A DNA stretch of 64,000 nucleotides from GCA-2683135 sp964507445 (GTDB taxonomy: Bacteria; Planctomycetota; GCA-002687715). A program made the translations under genes and the position numbers. The notes beneath the pieces are model-generated. The model saw only the letters and a list, made by a program, of their open reading frames with translations, ran no database searches and was not told the DNA's origin. Of this stretch, positions 32,421-40,461 are shown in pieces (within the stretch, counting starts at the first letter, position 1; the number at the start of each line of letters is the position of its first letter). The stretch is from contig CAZDQF010000021.1 of the NCBI GenBank assembly GCA_964507445.1, positions 22,842 through 86,841 on the forward strand, in the 5' to 3' direction.

Positions 32421-33425
32421 TCACTCTCCGCGCCGCGTGGAGGTCACGGGTGCGGTGGTCCTGGTCCAGAGGAAGCGCTTCTTCCTGACGAGCCGCGCGT
32501 CATGGACGCGGCGTGCCTCGGCCGCGGCGACGTATCCCCAACCGAGGGGGTGGTCGCGCCCGCCGTCTCCCTTCATGAGCACGAGGAGCCGGGCCGCCGT
32601 CTTTCCGAACCACGCGTTCACCGGCGAGCCGTCCTCGCCGTCGTTGCGAGACGCATCCACGGGGAACCAGCCGTAACCGGGGAGGTAGACCTCGGTCCAG
32701 CGGTGGTGGATCGTGTCCTCGTACTGGTCTTCGTCGCTGCGGAGGGCCGTGGCGCCGACGTAGCGAGCCGGCAGGCCGTTCAGCCGCGCCAGGGCGATGA
32801 AGGCGAAGTTGTATTCGCTGCAGGACCCGTGGCCGTTGCGCAGGACCCGATCCGCGGACTCCCAGCGCCCGTCGTTGCGATAGGTCAGCCGTTCGCGCAG
32901 GTGCTCGTTGATGAGGAAGGCCAGGTGCAGCGCTCCGTCGGCTCGCCGGCCGAGAGCGGCCGCGGCGCGCCGGACCTCCGGGTCGTCCATGCCGTACCTG
33001 TCCGCCTGACGGAGGTAGACGTCCCGGATGGGGGCGGGCACCTCGTCGAGGGGCTTGAGGGCGTCCTTCTCGACCACGTGTTCCACCGCCCGGAGCCTGG
33101 CCTGGCAGCTCCAGCCGACCTCTACGGACTCTCCCGGGATGATGGACTTGATGCGGAAGACGGCGAACCCGTTGCCGTGGGCGTCGCGGATGAGGGAGTC
33201 AGGCTCCGGGGAGAAGCGGAGTTGAGAAATGGCCTGGCGGGAGTTGTCGGCGGGGATGGCGACGCGGATCTCCACGTCCTCGAGCTTGCCCTTGCCGGAG
33301 CGGCTCTTGCAGCTGACGCTCTCGATGAACCGAACGGAACGCTCGAGGGTGGGGCCGATCAGGCGCTCGTCGCTGGTGGGGCCGATCAGGGACAGGATCA
33401 GCAGCAGTTGGCTCATCGCGGTCAT
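32421..33425 (-). CDS. Secreted transglutaminase-like (papain-fold) protein
   Basis: 334 residues. A hydrophobic N-terminus (SQLLLILSLIGPTS) suggests export. The transglutaminase-like core has the triad Cys202 in GHGSCSEYN, His241 in HHRWTEVYLPGYGW and Asp257 in PVDAS. Most bacterial members act as cysteine proteases or amidases, and substrates cannot be predicted. An N-terminal beta region (about 25-130) precedes the core, as in many secreted relatives. It probably shares a transcript with the S41 protease downstream and is divergent from the radical SAM gene. Confidence 0.85.
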   Translation of the reverse strand: MTAMSQLLLILSLIGPTSDERLIGPTLERSVRFIESVSCKSRSGKGKLEDVEIRVAIPADNSRQAISQLRFSPEPDSLIRDAHGNGFAVFRIKSIIPGESVEVGWSCQARLRAVEHVVEKDALKPLDEVPAPIRDVYLRQADRYGMDDPEVRRAAAALGRRADGALHLAFLINEHLRERLTYRNDGRWESADRVLRNGHGSCSEYNFAFIALARLNGLPARYVGATALRSDEDQYEDTIHHRWTEVYLPGYGWFPVDASRNDGEDGSPVNAWFGKTAARLLVLMKGDGGRDHPLGWGYVAAAEARRVHDARLVRKKRFLWTRTTAPVTSTRRGE

Positions 33426-33490
33426 GGTGCAAGGCCGGTGCGGAGAGGGTCAAGGTGGAGGCTCGGGCACAGATCGGCTACGGTCGCGCC

Positions 33491-34762
33491 ATGTCCCATG
33501 TCCGGAAGAACCCAGGAGAGCTGCAGGTGGATCTGTTCTGCCGCGGCGTTCGGGTCGCCCAGGATCCCCGCCTGGCGGAGGATGCGAGGCCCGTGGCCCG
33601 TACCCGCGCGGGTCTCGGCTCCGGCCTTGAGATGGTGATTCCTGGCGATCTGAAGGACCTCTGGCTGAATGTGCCCGTGGAGGAGGACTTTGTCCGCGGT
33701 TCGCCCTACGAGCTCGCGCGCTCAGGGGGGCGCTGGGTGGTGACGGACACCCGGGACGGAGAAGTCTACCCCGTTCGTCTGCCTGAGGAGCCCGAGTGGT
33801 ACGGGGCGAGCACGTCGGCGGGGACCACCATGCGCGAGGTGGGCGTGCTGCAGGGGACGTACCTGGGCATCTACGTCTCCAACTCCTGCATGTACTGGTA
33901 CAAGGACGAGCCTCGCAATTGCCGGTTCTGCACCACCGGGTTCAACGTCGGCGTCAACGAGGTGGCGGTGAAGGACGTGCGTGACGTGGTGGAGACGGCG
34001 CGACGCGCCAAGGAGGAATCCGGCGCCACCTTCGTCCATTTCAACACCGGCTATCAGAACGGCCGGGGGCTCGACCAGCTGGCCCCGTACGTCAAGGCGG
34101 TCAAGGAAGAGGTGGGGGCCCTGGTGGGGGTGCAGGCGGTGCCGCCCGCCTCGGAGGCGGACTTCTACAAGTACGACTGGCTGCGAGACCTGGGTTGCGA
34201 CCACTTCTCCTTCTGCTTCGAGTTCTTCGACCCGGAGGCGTTCGCCAGGTGGTGTCCGGGGAAGGAGGAGACCGTCGGGCAGGAGGCGTTCTTCAGGGCC
34301 ATGGAGTACTGCCAGGAGCGGATGCCTCGCGGCGCCTGCTCCGGCGAGATCATCGCCGGCGTGGAGCCCCTGGAGGCGACCCGCGCCGCCATCGACTACA
34401 TCACGGACGTGGGGGCCTTTCCCACGGTCTGCATCTTCCGGCCGGTGGTGGGCTCGGACATGGAGCATCACCCGTCTCCGGACTACGAAGACATGGTCGA
34501 CGTCATGCGCCACATGTACGTCGCGTGCCGGGCCAAGCGCATCCCCATCGGCGCGGCTCCCAATATCGAGGTGTCCCTGATCGTCAATCCGGACGACGCC
34601 CAGTACCACGTGCCCCGGACCCTCGGGTTCCACCTCGACCGGGTGCGCCTGGCCATCCTCAAGCGCCTGGCGGCTCGCCACTTCAGGAAGCAGCTGCGGC
34701 CCCGTCTCGTGAAGAGCCGCTTCGACCTCCCGGCCGCTGAGGCGTCCACGGCGATCTCATGA
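33491..34762 (+). CDS. Radical SAM protein with unusual cysteine spacing
   Basis: 423 residues. The cluster-binding region reads SNSC-(10 residues)-CRFCTTG, so the three cysteines are spaced CX10CX2C rather than CX3CX2C. A TIM-barrel-like sequence follows with FVHFNTGY, GVQAVPP, GACSGEIIAGVEP and IFRPVVGSD segments, each plausible as a SAM- or substrate-contacting strand end; GEIIAGVEP recalls the SAM-binding GxIxGxxE motif. About 130 residues precede the cysteines. I cannot assign a named subfamily or substrate. ATG 33491 is the most conservative start; the frame is open to 33455. The gene overlaps the next one as ATGA. Confidence 0.8.
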   Translation: MSHVRKNPGELQVDLFCRGVRVAQDPRLAEDARPVARTRAGLGSGLEMVIPGDLKDLWLNVPVEEDFVRGSPYELARSGGRWVVTDTRDGEVYPVRLPEEPEWYGASTSAGTTMREVGVLQGTYLGIYVSNSCMYWYKDEPRNCRFCTTGFNVGVNEVAVKDVRDVVETARRAKEESGATFVHFNTGYQNGRGLDQLAPYVKAVKEEVGALVGVQAVPPASEADFYKYDWLRDLGCDHFSFCFEFFDPEAFARWCPGKEETVGQEAFFRAMEYCQERMPRGACSGEIIAGVEPLEATRAAIDYITDVGAFPTVCIFRPVVGSDMEHHPSPDYEDMVDVMRHMYVACRAKRIPIGAAPNIEVSLIVNPDDAQYHVPRTLGFHLDRVRLAILKRLAARHFRKQLRPRLVKSRFDLPAAEASTAIS

Positions 34763-35160
34763 TCGTCGGTTCGGACGGCGAATCCGTGGAGGTCCGCGGG
34801 GACGGCCCGGTGGCGGAGGAGCTGGTGGACGCCCTGAGGCTGTCCGATGTCGGGTTCCAGGTAGACCCGGACCGTCATGGTCTGGACTGTCTCTGCCTGC
34901 GAAGCGGCGACGACACACCGAACCGGGCGCGGGTCAAGATCTACTCTGCCGCGCGCGGGGTCACCCTCGCGTTCGTCTACAAGGACTCCCAGGTGCCGCT
35001 CTCCACGGATCGGTTTGCCTACGGCGCGTTGGTGCTGAAGAACCGCCGCGCCTCCGGTGAGGAGCTGGTGGCTCTGATCGAGTACCTGGCGTCCGGTCTG
35101 CATCCCGAACTCCGGCCGGCAGGCTTGAAGCGCGCCTTCCCCTACGACATCCCCCGTTGA
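34759..35160 (+). CDS. Small conserved-looking protein coupled to the radical SAM gene
   Basis: 133 residues, no signal peptide and no membrane segment. The sequence alternates strands and helices (for example GPVAEELVDALRLSDVGFQVD and ARVKIYSAARGVTLAFVYKD) and contains two cysteines in LDCLCL. I do not recognise a family. Its ATG lies inside the stop of the radical SAM gene (ATGA), so it is translationally coupled and could be a partner, carrier or substrate of that enzyme. Confidence 0.65.
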   Translation: MIVGSDGESVEVRGDGPVAEELVDALRLSDVGFQVDPDRHGLDCLCLRSGDDTPNRARVKIYSAARGVTLAFVYKDSQVPLSTDRFAYGALVLKNRRASGEELVALIEYLASGLHPELRPAGLKRAFPYDIPR

Positions 35161-35233
35161 TCGGGGGGCCCGGTCACCTGCGGCGTTCCTCGGAGTCCGC
35201 GGACGGCGTCCGCACCACGCGGTCAGTGATGCG

Positions 35234-36778
35234 ATGGCGGTGCGCATCCTGGGTGTGGTCCTGGACGGGATCGAGGCGGTGGAAGTGACCGTCGAGGCGC
35301 GGCTCTCCGAGTCCCTGCGGGTCACGGATGTGAAGGTGGTGGGCCTGCCGGACGCCGCGGTCAAGGAGGGCATGCTCAGGGCCCGTTCCGCGGTCTGGCC
35401 GTTCTGCAACGGACGGGTGCCGCCGGCGGGCATCCTGGTGAATCTGGCCCCGGCGGATCTGCGCAAGTCGGGGAGGACCCTGGACCTCGCCCTCTCCATG
35501 GTCTACGGGGCCATGATGTTGGGGTTGGAAGACCCGACGGAGGAGGGGCTGTTGTTCCTGGGGGAGGTGGGGTTGGGTGGGGAGGTGCGGCCCGTGCGGG
35601 GAGCGCTGGCGGCGCTGATGTCCGCCCACTCCCGAGGACGGAGCGCGGTGGTGCTCCCGCGCGCGAACCTGGCCGAGGCTCGACTGGTGCGTGGCCCCAA
35701 GCTCTATCCCGTGGATGACGTGGGGGACGCGCTTCGGGTGCTCCGAGGAGAAGGGGAGTTGGACGAAGGACCGCGCGGCTTGCGCTCCGGGCCGCGGACC
35801 GCGGCCGCGGATCTGGCCGACGTGCGAGGGCAGATCGAGGCGCGGCGCGCGCTCGAGATCGCTGCCGCCGGACGTCACAACCTGCTCATGACCGGTCCCC
35901 CGGGGGCGGGCAAGACCATGCTGGCCCGGCGCCTGCCGGGCATCCTGCCGCCCCTCACGGATGAGGCGGCCCTGGAGGTCGCCCGTGTGACGAGCGCCGT
36001 TCACGTGCTGGACCCTCGGTCGCTTCATGTGCCGCCGTTCCGCGCCCCTCACCACTCCGCATCGGTCGCAGGACTGGCCGGCGGTGGACATCCCGTGAGC
36101 CCGGGGGAGTTGTCCCGGGCCCATCGCGGCGTGCTGTTCCTGGATGAGCTGCCGGAGTTTGATCGTCGTGCGTTGGAGGTCCTCCGGGAGCCCATGGAGG
36201 AGGGGGAGGTCCACCTGACCCGCGCGGGCGGCGTCCGGACCTTCCCGGCAGAGTTCCTGCTGGTCGCGGCCATGAATCCGTGCCCTTGCGGATGGCACGG
36301 CCTGGGCGACGGTCGCTGTCGTTGCAGCCACCATGAGGTGCGGCGCTATCAGGGGCGTGTCTCCGGACCGTTGCTGGATCGGTTCGATATGCGGGTGCTG
36401 CTGCAACCCGTGCCGGCGTTCGAGCTCCTGGAGGACGACGAAGGAGAGCCCTCTGTGGTGGTCTCCCGCCGGGTGGCCGCAGCCCGTGGTCTGCAGGCGG
36501 AGCGCTGGGGCGTCGGGCGGATCAATGGGCGGGAGCCGGACGAACGGATCAGGCAGGCAAACGGGTACACGGCGGCAGCCCGACGCTTCCTTCGAGGCCT
36601 CGTCTCCCGGCATGGCCTTTCCGCCCGGGCCACCCGCCGCCTGGAGAGACTGGCCCGGACCATCGCGGATCTGGACGGATCGGCGACAGTGCTGGAGCGT
36701 CACCTGACCGAGGCGGCGCGGTTTCGACTCGGAGGTTCCGCGGAGCGCCGGGTCGAGCGGGAATCCCCTGGGGGTTAG
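35234..36778 (+). CDS. YifB/ComM-family Mg-chelatase-like AAA+ ATPase
   Basis: 514 residues, usual length. N-terminal Lon-like domain (about 1-165, VTDVKVVGLPDAAVKE), then the Mg-chelatase-type AAA+ core with Walker A TGPPGAGKTM (about 219-228), Walker B LFLDELPEF (about 300-308) and the zinc-like NPCPCG...C-R-C segment followed by SGPLLDRFDM, and a C-terminal helical domain. ComM is a helicase helping branch migration during natural transformation in gamma-proteobacteria; the role here is inferred by family only. It stands 74 bases after the small partner gene and 10 bases before moaC. Confidence 0.92.
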   Translation: MAVRILGVVLDGIEAVEVTVEARLSESLRVTDVKVVGLPDAAVKEGMLRARSAVWPFCNGRVPPAGILVNLAPADLRKSGRTLDLALSMVYGAMMLGLEDPTEEGLLFLGEVGLGGEVRPVRGALAALMSAHSRGRSAVVLPRANLAEARLVRGPKLYPVDDVGDALRVLRGEGELDEGPRGLRSGPRTAAADLADVRGQIEARRALEIAAAGRHNLLMTGPPGAGKTMLARRLPGILPPLTDEAALEVARVTSAVHVLDPRSLHVPPFRAPHHSASVAGLAGGGHPVSPGELSRAHRGVLFLDELPEFDRRALEVLREPMEEGEVHLTRAGGVRTFPAEFLLVAAMNPCPCGWHGLGDGRCRCSHHEVRRYQGRVSGPLLDRFDMRVLLQPVPAFELLEDDEGEPSVVVSRRVAAARGLQAERWGVGRINGREPDERIRQANGYTAAARRFLRGLVSRHGLSARATRRLERLARTIADLDGSATVLERHLTEAARFRLGGSAERRVERESPGG

Positions 36779-36787
36779 CATCTGGGC

Positions 36788-37267
36788 ATGAGCGACGACC
36801 TCTCCCACGTTGACGACGCCGGCCGGGCTCACATGGTGGACGTCTCCGGGAAGCCCGAGACGCCGAGGATGGCGCGGGCAGAAGCCCGGTTGCGGTTCTC
36901 CCAAGGGGTTCGGGAGCGCGTCCTGAAGGGTGAGTTGCCCAAGGGGGCGGTGCTGGAGACTGCTCGCCTTGCGGCGGTCACAGGAGCAAAACGTACCGCG
37001 GACCTGATCCCCCTCTGCCATCCCTTGCGGCTCTCCGATGTGGGCGTGGAGTTCCTGTCCCACGGTGAAGACGAGCTGGTGATCACTACCGAGGTGCGGG
37101 CCGTGGACCGGACCGGTGTGGAGATGGAGGCGTTGACGGCGGCTTCCGTGGCCGCTCTCACCGTGTACGACATGGTCAAGGCCGTGGATCGAGGTATGGA
37201 GTTGATCCTGCTCCGCCTGACCCACAAGGAGGGGGGAAAGAGCGGCGTCTGGACCCGTGACGCCTGA
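36788..37267 (+). CDS. moaC: Cyclic pyranopterin monophosphate synthase
   Basis: Second step of molybdenum cofactor synthesis: converts the MoaA product to cyclic pyranopterin monophosphate. 159 residues, complete, with the family strings AHMVDVSGKPETPRMA, TADLIPLCHPL, TGVEMEALTAASVAALTVYDM and a Lys-rich C-terminus (HKEGGKSG). No other moa gene is nearby. Ten bases after yifB, so probably co-transcribed with it. Confidence 0.95.
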   Translation: MSDDLSHVDDAGRAHMVDVSGKPETPRMARAEARLRFSQGVRERVLKGELPKGAVLETARLAAVTGAKRTADLIPLCHPLRLSDVGVEFLSHGEDELVITTEVRAVDRTGVEMEALTAASVAALTVYDMVKAVDRGMELILLRLTHKEGGKSGVWTRDA

Positions 37268-37345
37268 CCATCTGTCTCCGACGGCGCGAGCGGTGCCCCC
37301 GGTCGGCCCCTACCCTTTTGCTCCCAGGTGCTTGGGTCGATGTCA

Positions 37346-37361
37346 GCCAGCTTCGGCTGGT
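37346..37361 (+). other. Small UUCG-loop hairpin before the accB promoter
   Basis: GCCAGC-TTCG-GCTGGT forms a 6-bp stem (one G-T) with a stable UUCG tetraloop, two bases before the -35 of accB. No U-tract follows; it may end moaC transcripts or act as a binding site. Confidence 0.35.
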
Positions 37362-37363
37362 CG

Positions 37364-37391
37364 TTGACCGCCTATCCGGGGGCGTTACAGT
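37364..37391 (+). promoter_or_regulatory. Probable sigma70 promoter of accB-accC
   Basis: TTGACC (37364-37369) and TACAGT (37386-37391) are 16 bases apart, about 100 bases before accB. The -35 matches 5 of 6 and the -10 4 of 6 consensus bases. Confidence 0.5.
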
Positions 37392-37490
37392 AATCCTCGG
37401 CGCGGGGCGGAATCCGCGATCCGCCTTGGACTTGCGCCTGTCCTGTCCGAGGCGGCGCAGCCGCCATGGTCCGATAGGTGAGAGATCCCC

Positions 37491-37976
37491 ATGGACGTGC
37501 GAGAGATCAAGAAGTTGATCAGCCTGATGAATGAGAACGGGCTGGCCCGCCTCGAGGTGGAGGAAGAAGGGAAGCGCTACCTCCTGGAGAAGGAGGGGGC
37601 TGCGTCCACCGGGGGGACCCCGGTGTTCGTGGGCGGCGCTCCCGCCGGGGTAGCGACCCCTGTCCCACCTACGGTTCCCGTCTCCCAGGCGCCGCCCGCT
37701 GAGACCGCGCCCGCGGAGGCGGCGCAGCGCCCGGAGGACACGGTCACCTTCAACTCGCCCATGGTGGGGACGTTGTACCGGGCTCCGACGCCCGACACAG
37801 AGTCCTTCGTCCAGGTGGGGGACAAGGTGGAGCCGGACTCGGTCCTCTGCCTCATCGAGGCCATGAAGGTCTTCAATGAGATCAAGGCGGAGACCTCCGG
37901 GACCATCGTGGAGACGCTCGCCGACAACGGCGAGGCCGTCGAGTACAACCAGCCTTTGTTCCTCATCAAGCCCTGA
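37491..37976 (+). CDS. accB: Biotin carboxyl carrier protein of acetyl-CoA carboxylase
   Basis: Carries CO2 on biotin between biotin carboxylase and carboxyltransferase in the first step of fatty acid synthesis. 161 residues: N-terminal helical segment, a Pro/Ala-rich linker (about 45-80) and the biotinyl domain with the modified lysine Lys126 in EAMKVFNE. Three bases separate it from accC. The start has a GGTGAGAG stretch about nine bases upstream. Confidence 0.95.
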   Translation: MDVREIKKLISLMNENGLARLEVEEEGKRYLLEKEGAASTGGTPVFVGGAPAGVATPVPPTVPVSQAPPAETAPAEAAQRPEDTVTFNSPMVGTLYRAPTPDTESFVQVGDKVEPDSVLCLIEAMKVFNEIKAETSGTIVETLADNGEAVEYNQPLFLIKP

Positions 37977-37979
37977 CCG

Positions 37980-39341
37980 ATGTTCTCCCGCATACTCGTC
38001 GCCAATCGCGGAGAGATCGCGCTGCGGATCATCCGGGCCTGCAGGGAGCTGGGTGTGGAGACGGTCGCGGTCTACTCGGAGGTGGACGAGGACGCGCTGC
38101 ACCTTCGCTACGCCGATGAGACCATCTGCATCGGTCCTGGGGTGGCGGGTAAGTCCTACCTGGACATTCCGCGGATCATCGCCGCCGCCGAGATCGCGAA
38201 CGTAGACGCCATCCATCCCGGTTACGGATTCCTGGCGGAGAACCCGCGCTTCGCGGAGATCTGCAGGGACTGTCAGATCGGGTTCATCGGTCCGGAGCCC
38301 GAGACCATCGCTCGTCTCGGAGACAAGGCCGAGGCACGAGTGGTGGCGCTCGAGGGGGACGTCCCGGTCGTGCCGGGGTCCGATGGGGTGGTCACGGACG
38401 ATGACGAGGCGCGCCGGATCGCGGTAGAGATCGGCTACCCGGTCATGGTCAAGGCGGTGGCGGGCGGCGGTGGTCGCGGCATGCGCCCCGCCAACAGTGA
38501 GCTGACGTTGTTGTCGGGCCTCGCTCAGGCGCGGGCGGAGGCGGAGGCTGCCTTCGGCAACGGCGATGTCTACCTGGAGAAGCTCATCGAGCGCCCGCAT
38601 CACGTTGAGATTCAGATCCTGGCGGACAACCAGGGCAACTGCATCTACCTGGGCGACCGGGAGTGCTCCGTGCAGCGTCGGCATCAGAAGCTGATCGAAG
38701 AGGCGCCGAGTCCGATCATCGCCCCGGATGTGCATCGACGCATGGGGGAGGCCGCGGTCCGACTGGCGCAGACCGCCGGGTACAAGAACGCGGGCACCGT
38801 GGAGTTCCTCGTTGACGCCGAGCAGAACTTCTACTTCATGGAGATGAACGCCCGTATCCAGGTCGAGCACCCGGTCACGGAGATGGTCACGGGACTGGAT
38901 CTGGTGCAGGCCCAGGTGCGTGTGGCCGCGGGTGAACCCCTGCCCATTTCCCAGCAGGACGTGCAGGTTTCCGGTCACTCACTCGAGTGCCGAATCAACG
39001 CGGAGGACCCTGCGCAGGGCTTCCGGCCCTCACCGGGCAAGGTGGGGCTGTTCGTCGCCCCTGGCGGCCGCGGCGTGCGGGTGGATTCGCACCTCTACTC
39101 CGGCTACACGGTGCCACCGAACTACGATTCCCTGCTGGCCAAGATCATCACCTACGGCGAAACACGCCGGGAGGCGATCGAATTGATGAAGCGGGCTCTG
39201 CAGGAGACGATCATCGAGGGTGTTCAGACCACAATCCCCCTGCACTTGCGGATTCTGGAGCACGCAGATTTCCTGAACGGGCAGGTGGACACCGGATATC
39301 TGGACACCCATCTGGCCCGGCTCCTGGCGGCGGATCAGTAA
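37980..39341 (+). CDS. accC: Biotin carboxylase subunit of acetyl-CoA carboxylase
   Basis: ATP-dependent carboxylation of the biotin on AccB. 453 residues, normal length: N-terminal domain starting FSRILVANRGEIALR, ATP-grasp domain with the glycine-rich GGGGRGMR loop (about residues 162-170), the catalytic region with EMNARIQVEHPVTE (about 286-300), and the C-terminal domain with SLECRINAEDP. Directly follows accB, forming the common accBC operon. Confidence 0.97.
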   Translation: MFSRILVANRGEIALRIIRACRELGVETVAVYSEVDEDALHLRYADETICIGPGVAGKSYLDIPRIIAAAEIANVDAIHPGYGFLAENPRFAEICRDCQIGFIGPEPETIARLGDKAEARVVALEGDVPVVPGSDGVVTDDDEARRIAVEIGYPVMVKAVAGGGGRGMRPANSELTLLSGLAQARAEAEAAFGNGDVYLEKLIERPHHVEIQILADNQGNCIYLGDRECSVQRRHQKLIEEAPSPIIAPDVHRRMGEAAVRLAQTAGYKNAGTVEFLVDAEQNFYFMEMNARIQVEHPVTEMVTGLDLVQAQVRVAAGEPLPISQQDVQVSGHSLECRINAEDPAQGFRPSPGKVGLFVAPGGRGVRVDSHLYSGYTVPPNYDSLLAKIITYGETRREAIELMKRALQETIIEGVQTTIPLHLRILEHADFLNGQVDTGYLDTHLARLLAADQ

Positions 39342-39452
39342 TCGCCCGAGCTTGGTCTCCGGGCCCGGTGCCGGGTGGCGTTTCAACGGACTGAAGAGGC
39401 GTCGGCGGGATGGCCGACACCTGAAACAGGCGCTCTTCTTGTGGGCGCGGTG

Positions 39453-39480
39453 ACCCGCCGAGCGGGTGGGCTTCGGCCCA
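39453..39480 (+). other. Two back-to-back hairpins in the leader of the polysaccharide precursor operon
   Basis: ACCCGC-CGA-GCGGGT (39453-39467) and TGGGC-TTCG-GCCCA (39467-39480) are perfect small stems sharing one base, ending 15 bases before ATG 39496. They could end accC transcripts or affect translation of the next gene; no U-tract follows. Confidence 0.4.
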
Positions 39481-39495
39481 AGGGAATGGGGTGTC

Positions 39496-40434
39496 ATGAG
39501 CAGGGTATTAGTCACAGGTGGAGCCGGGTTTCTCGGGTCCCATCTCACCGATCTGATGTTGTCTCACGGCCACCACGTGGTCGGGATGGACAACCTGGTG
39601 ACCGGCAGCCGCGCCAACATCGCGCATCTGGACGGGCGGGCTGACTACTCGTTCATCGAGCACGACGTCTCGACCTACATCGATCTGGACGGTGACGTGG
39701 ACTACATCCTCCACTTCGCGTCCCCCGCGAGCCCCATCGATTACCTGCAGCTCCCCATCCAGACCCTGAAGGTGGGGGCCCTGGGTACCCACAACGTCCT
39801 GGGTCTGGCGCGGGTGAAGGGCGCCCGGGTGGTGCTGGCTTCCACCAGCGAGGTGTACGGCGACCCGCTGGTGCACCCTCAACATGAGGATTACTGGGGC
39901 AACGTGAACCCGGTGGGACCTCGCGGCGTCTACGACGAGGCCAAGCGCTTCGCCGAGGCCATGACCATGGCCTATCACCGGTACCACGGCGTCGAGACGC
40001 GGATCGTGCGCATCTTCAACACCTACGGACCCCGTATGCGTCTGGATGATGGCCGCGCCTTGCCGGCCTTCATGTGCCAGGCGCTCCGCGGTGAACCGCT
40101 GACGGTGTTCGGGGACGGCTCTCAGACCCGCTCGTTCTGCTACGTGAGCGATCTCTGCGAAGGGATCTTCCGCCTGATGATGTCCGATGAGACGGAGCCG
40201 GTGAACATCGGCAACCCGACGGAGATCAGCATCGGCGAGTTCGCTATCACGGTCATCGACCTGGTGGGAGGGGCCAGCGAGGTCGAGTACCACGACCTGC
40301 CCGTAGACGACCCCAAGGTGCGTCGACCGAACATCGATCGGGCCCGGAAGATCCTCGGCTGGGAGCCGGAGGTGGACCTCGCTACGGGGCTCGCCAGGAC
40401 GCTGGAGGACTTCAAGGGGAGGCTGGACGCCTGA
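39496..40434 (+). CDS. UDP-glucuronate decarboxylase (UDP-xylose synthase)
   Basis: Converts UDP-glucuronate to UDP-xylose. The 312-residue SDR protein has GGAGFLG in the NAD site and the strongly UXS-like catalytic region STSEVYGDP, PQHEDYWGNVNPVGPR and YDEAKRFAE with Tyr146/Lys150. ATG 39496 begins directly at the Rossmann strand; the frame extends upstream to 39466 through the leader hairpins. It is the first gene of the sugar-nucleotide operon; glmS follows 27 bases later. Confidence 0.92.
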   Translation: MSRVLVTGGAGFLGSHLTDLMLSHGHHVVGMDNLVTGSRANIAHLDGRADYSFIEHDVSTYIDLDGDVDYILHFASPASPIDYLQLPIQTLKVGALGTHNVLGLARVKGARVVLASTSEVYGDPLVHPQHEDYWGNVNPVGPRGVYDEAKRFAEAMTMAYHRYHGVETRIVRIFNTYGPRMRLDDGRALPAFMCQALRGEPLTVFGDGSQTRSFCYVSDLCEGIFRLMMSDETEPVNIGNPTEISIGEFAITVIDLVGGASEVEYHDLPVDDPKVRRPNIDRARKILGWEPEVDLATGLARTLEDFKGRLDA

Positions 40435-40461
40435 GGCCCCTCGGGCAGCGCGTGAAGATCC

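Noticed and set aside
35174..37225. Long open frame of 683 codons on the minus strand opposite yifB and moaC
   Set aside because: Antisense to two clear enzymes, composition rich in His/Arg/Gln/Gly as expected for a GC-rich shadow, no domain.
37176..38978. 600-codon minus-strand open frame opposite accB and accC
   Set aside because: Antisense shadow of conserved accBC; Asp/Arg/His-rich with no motif or ribosome site.
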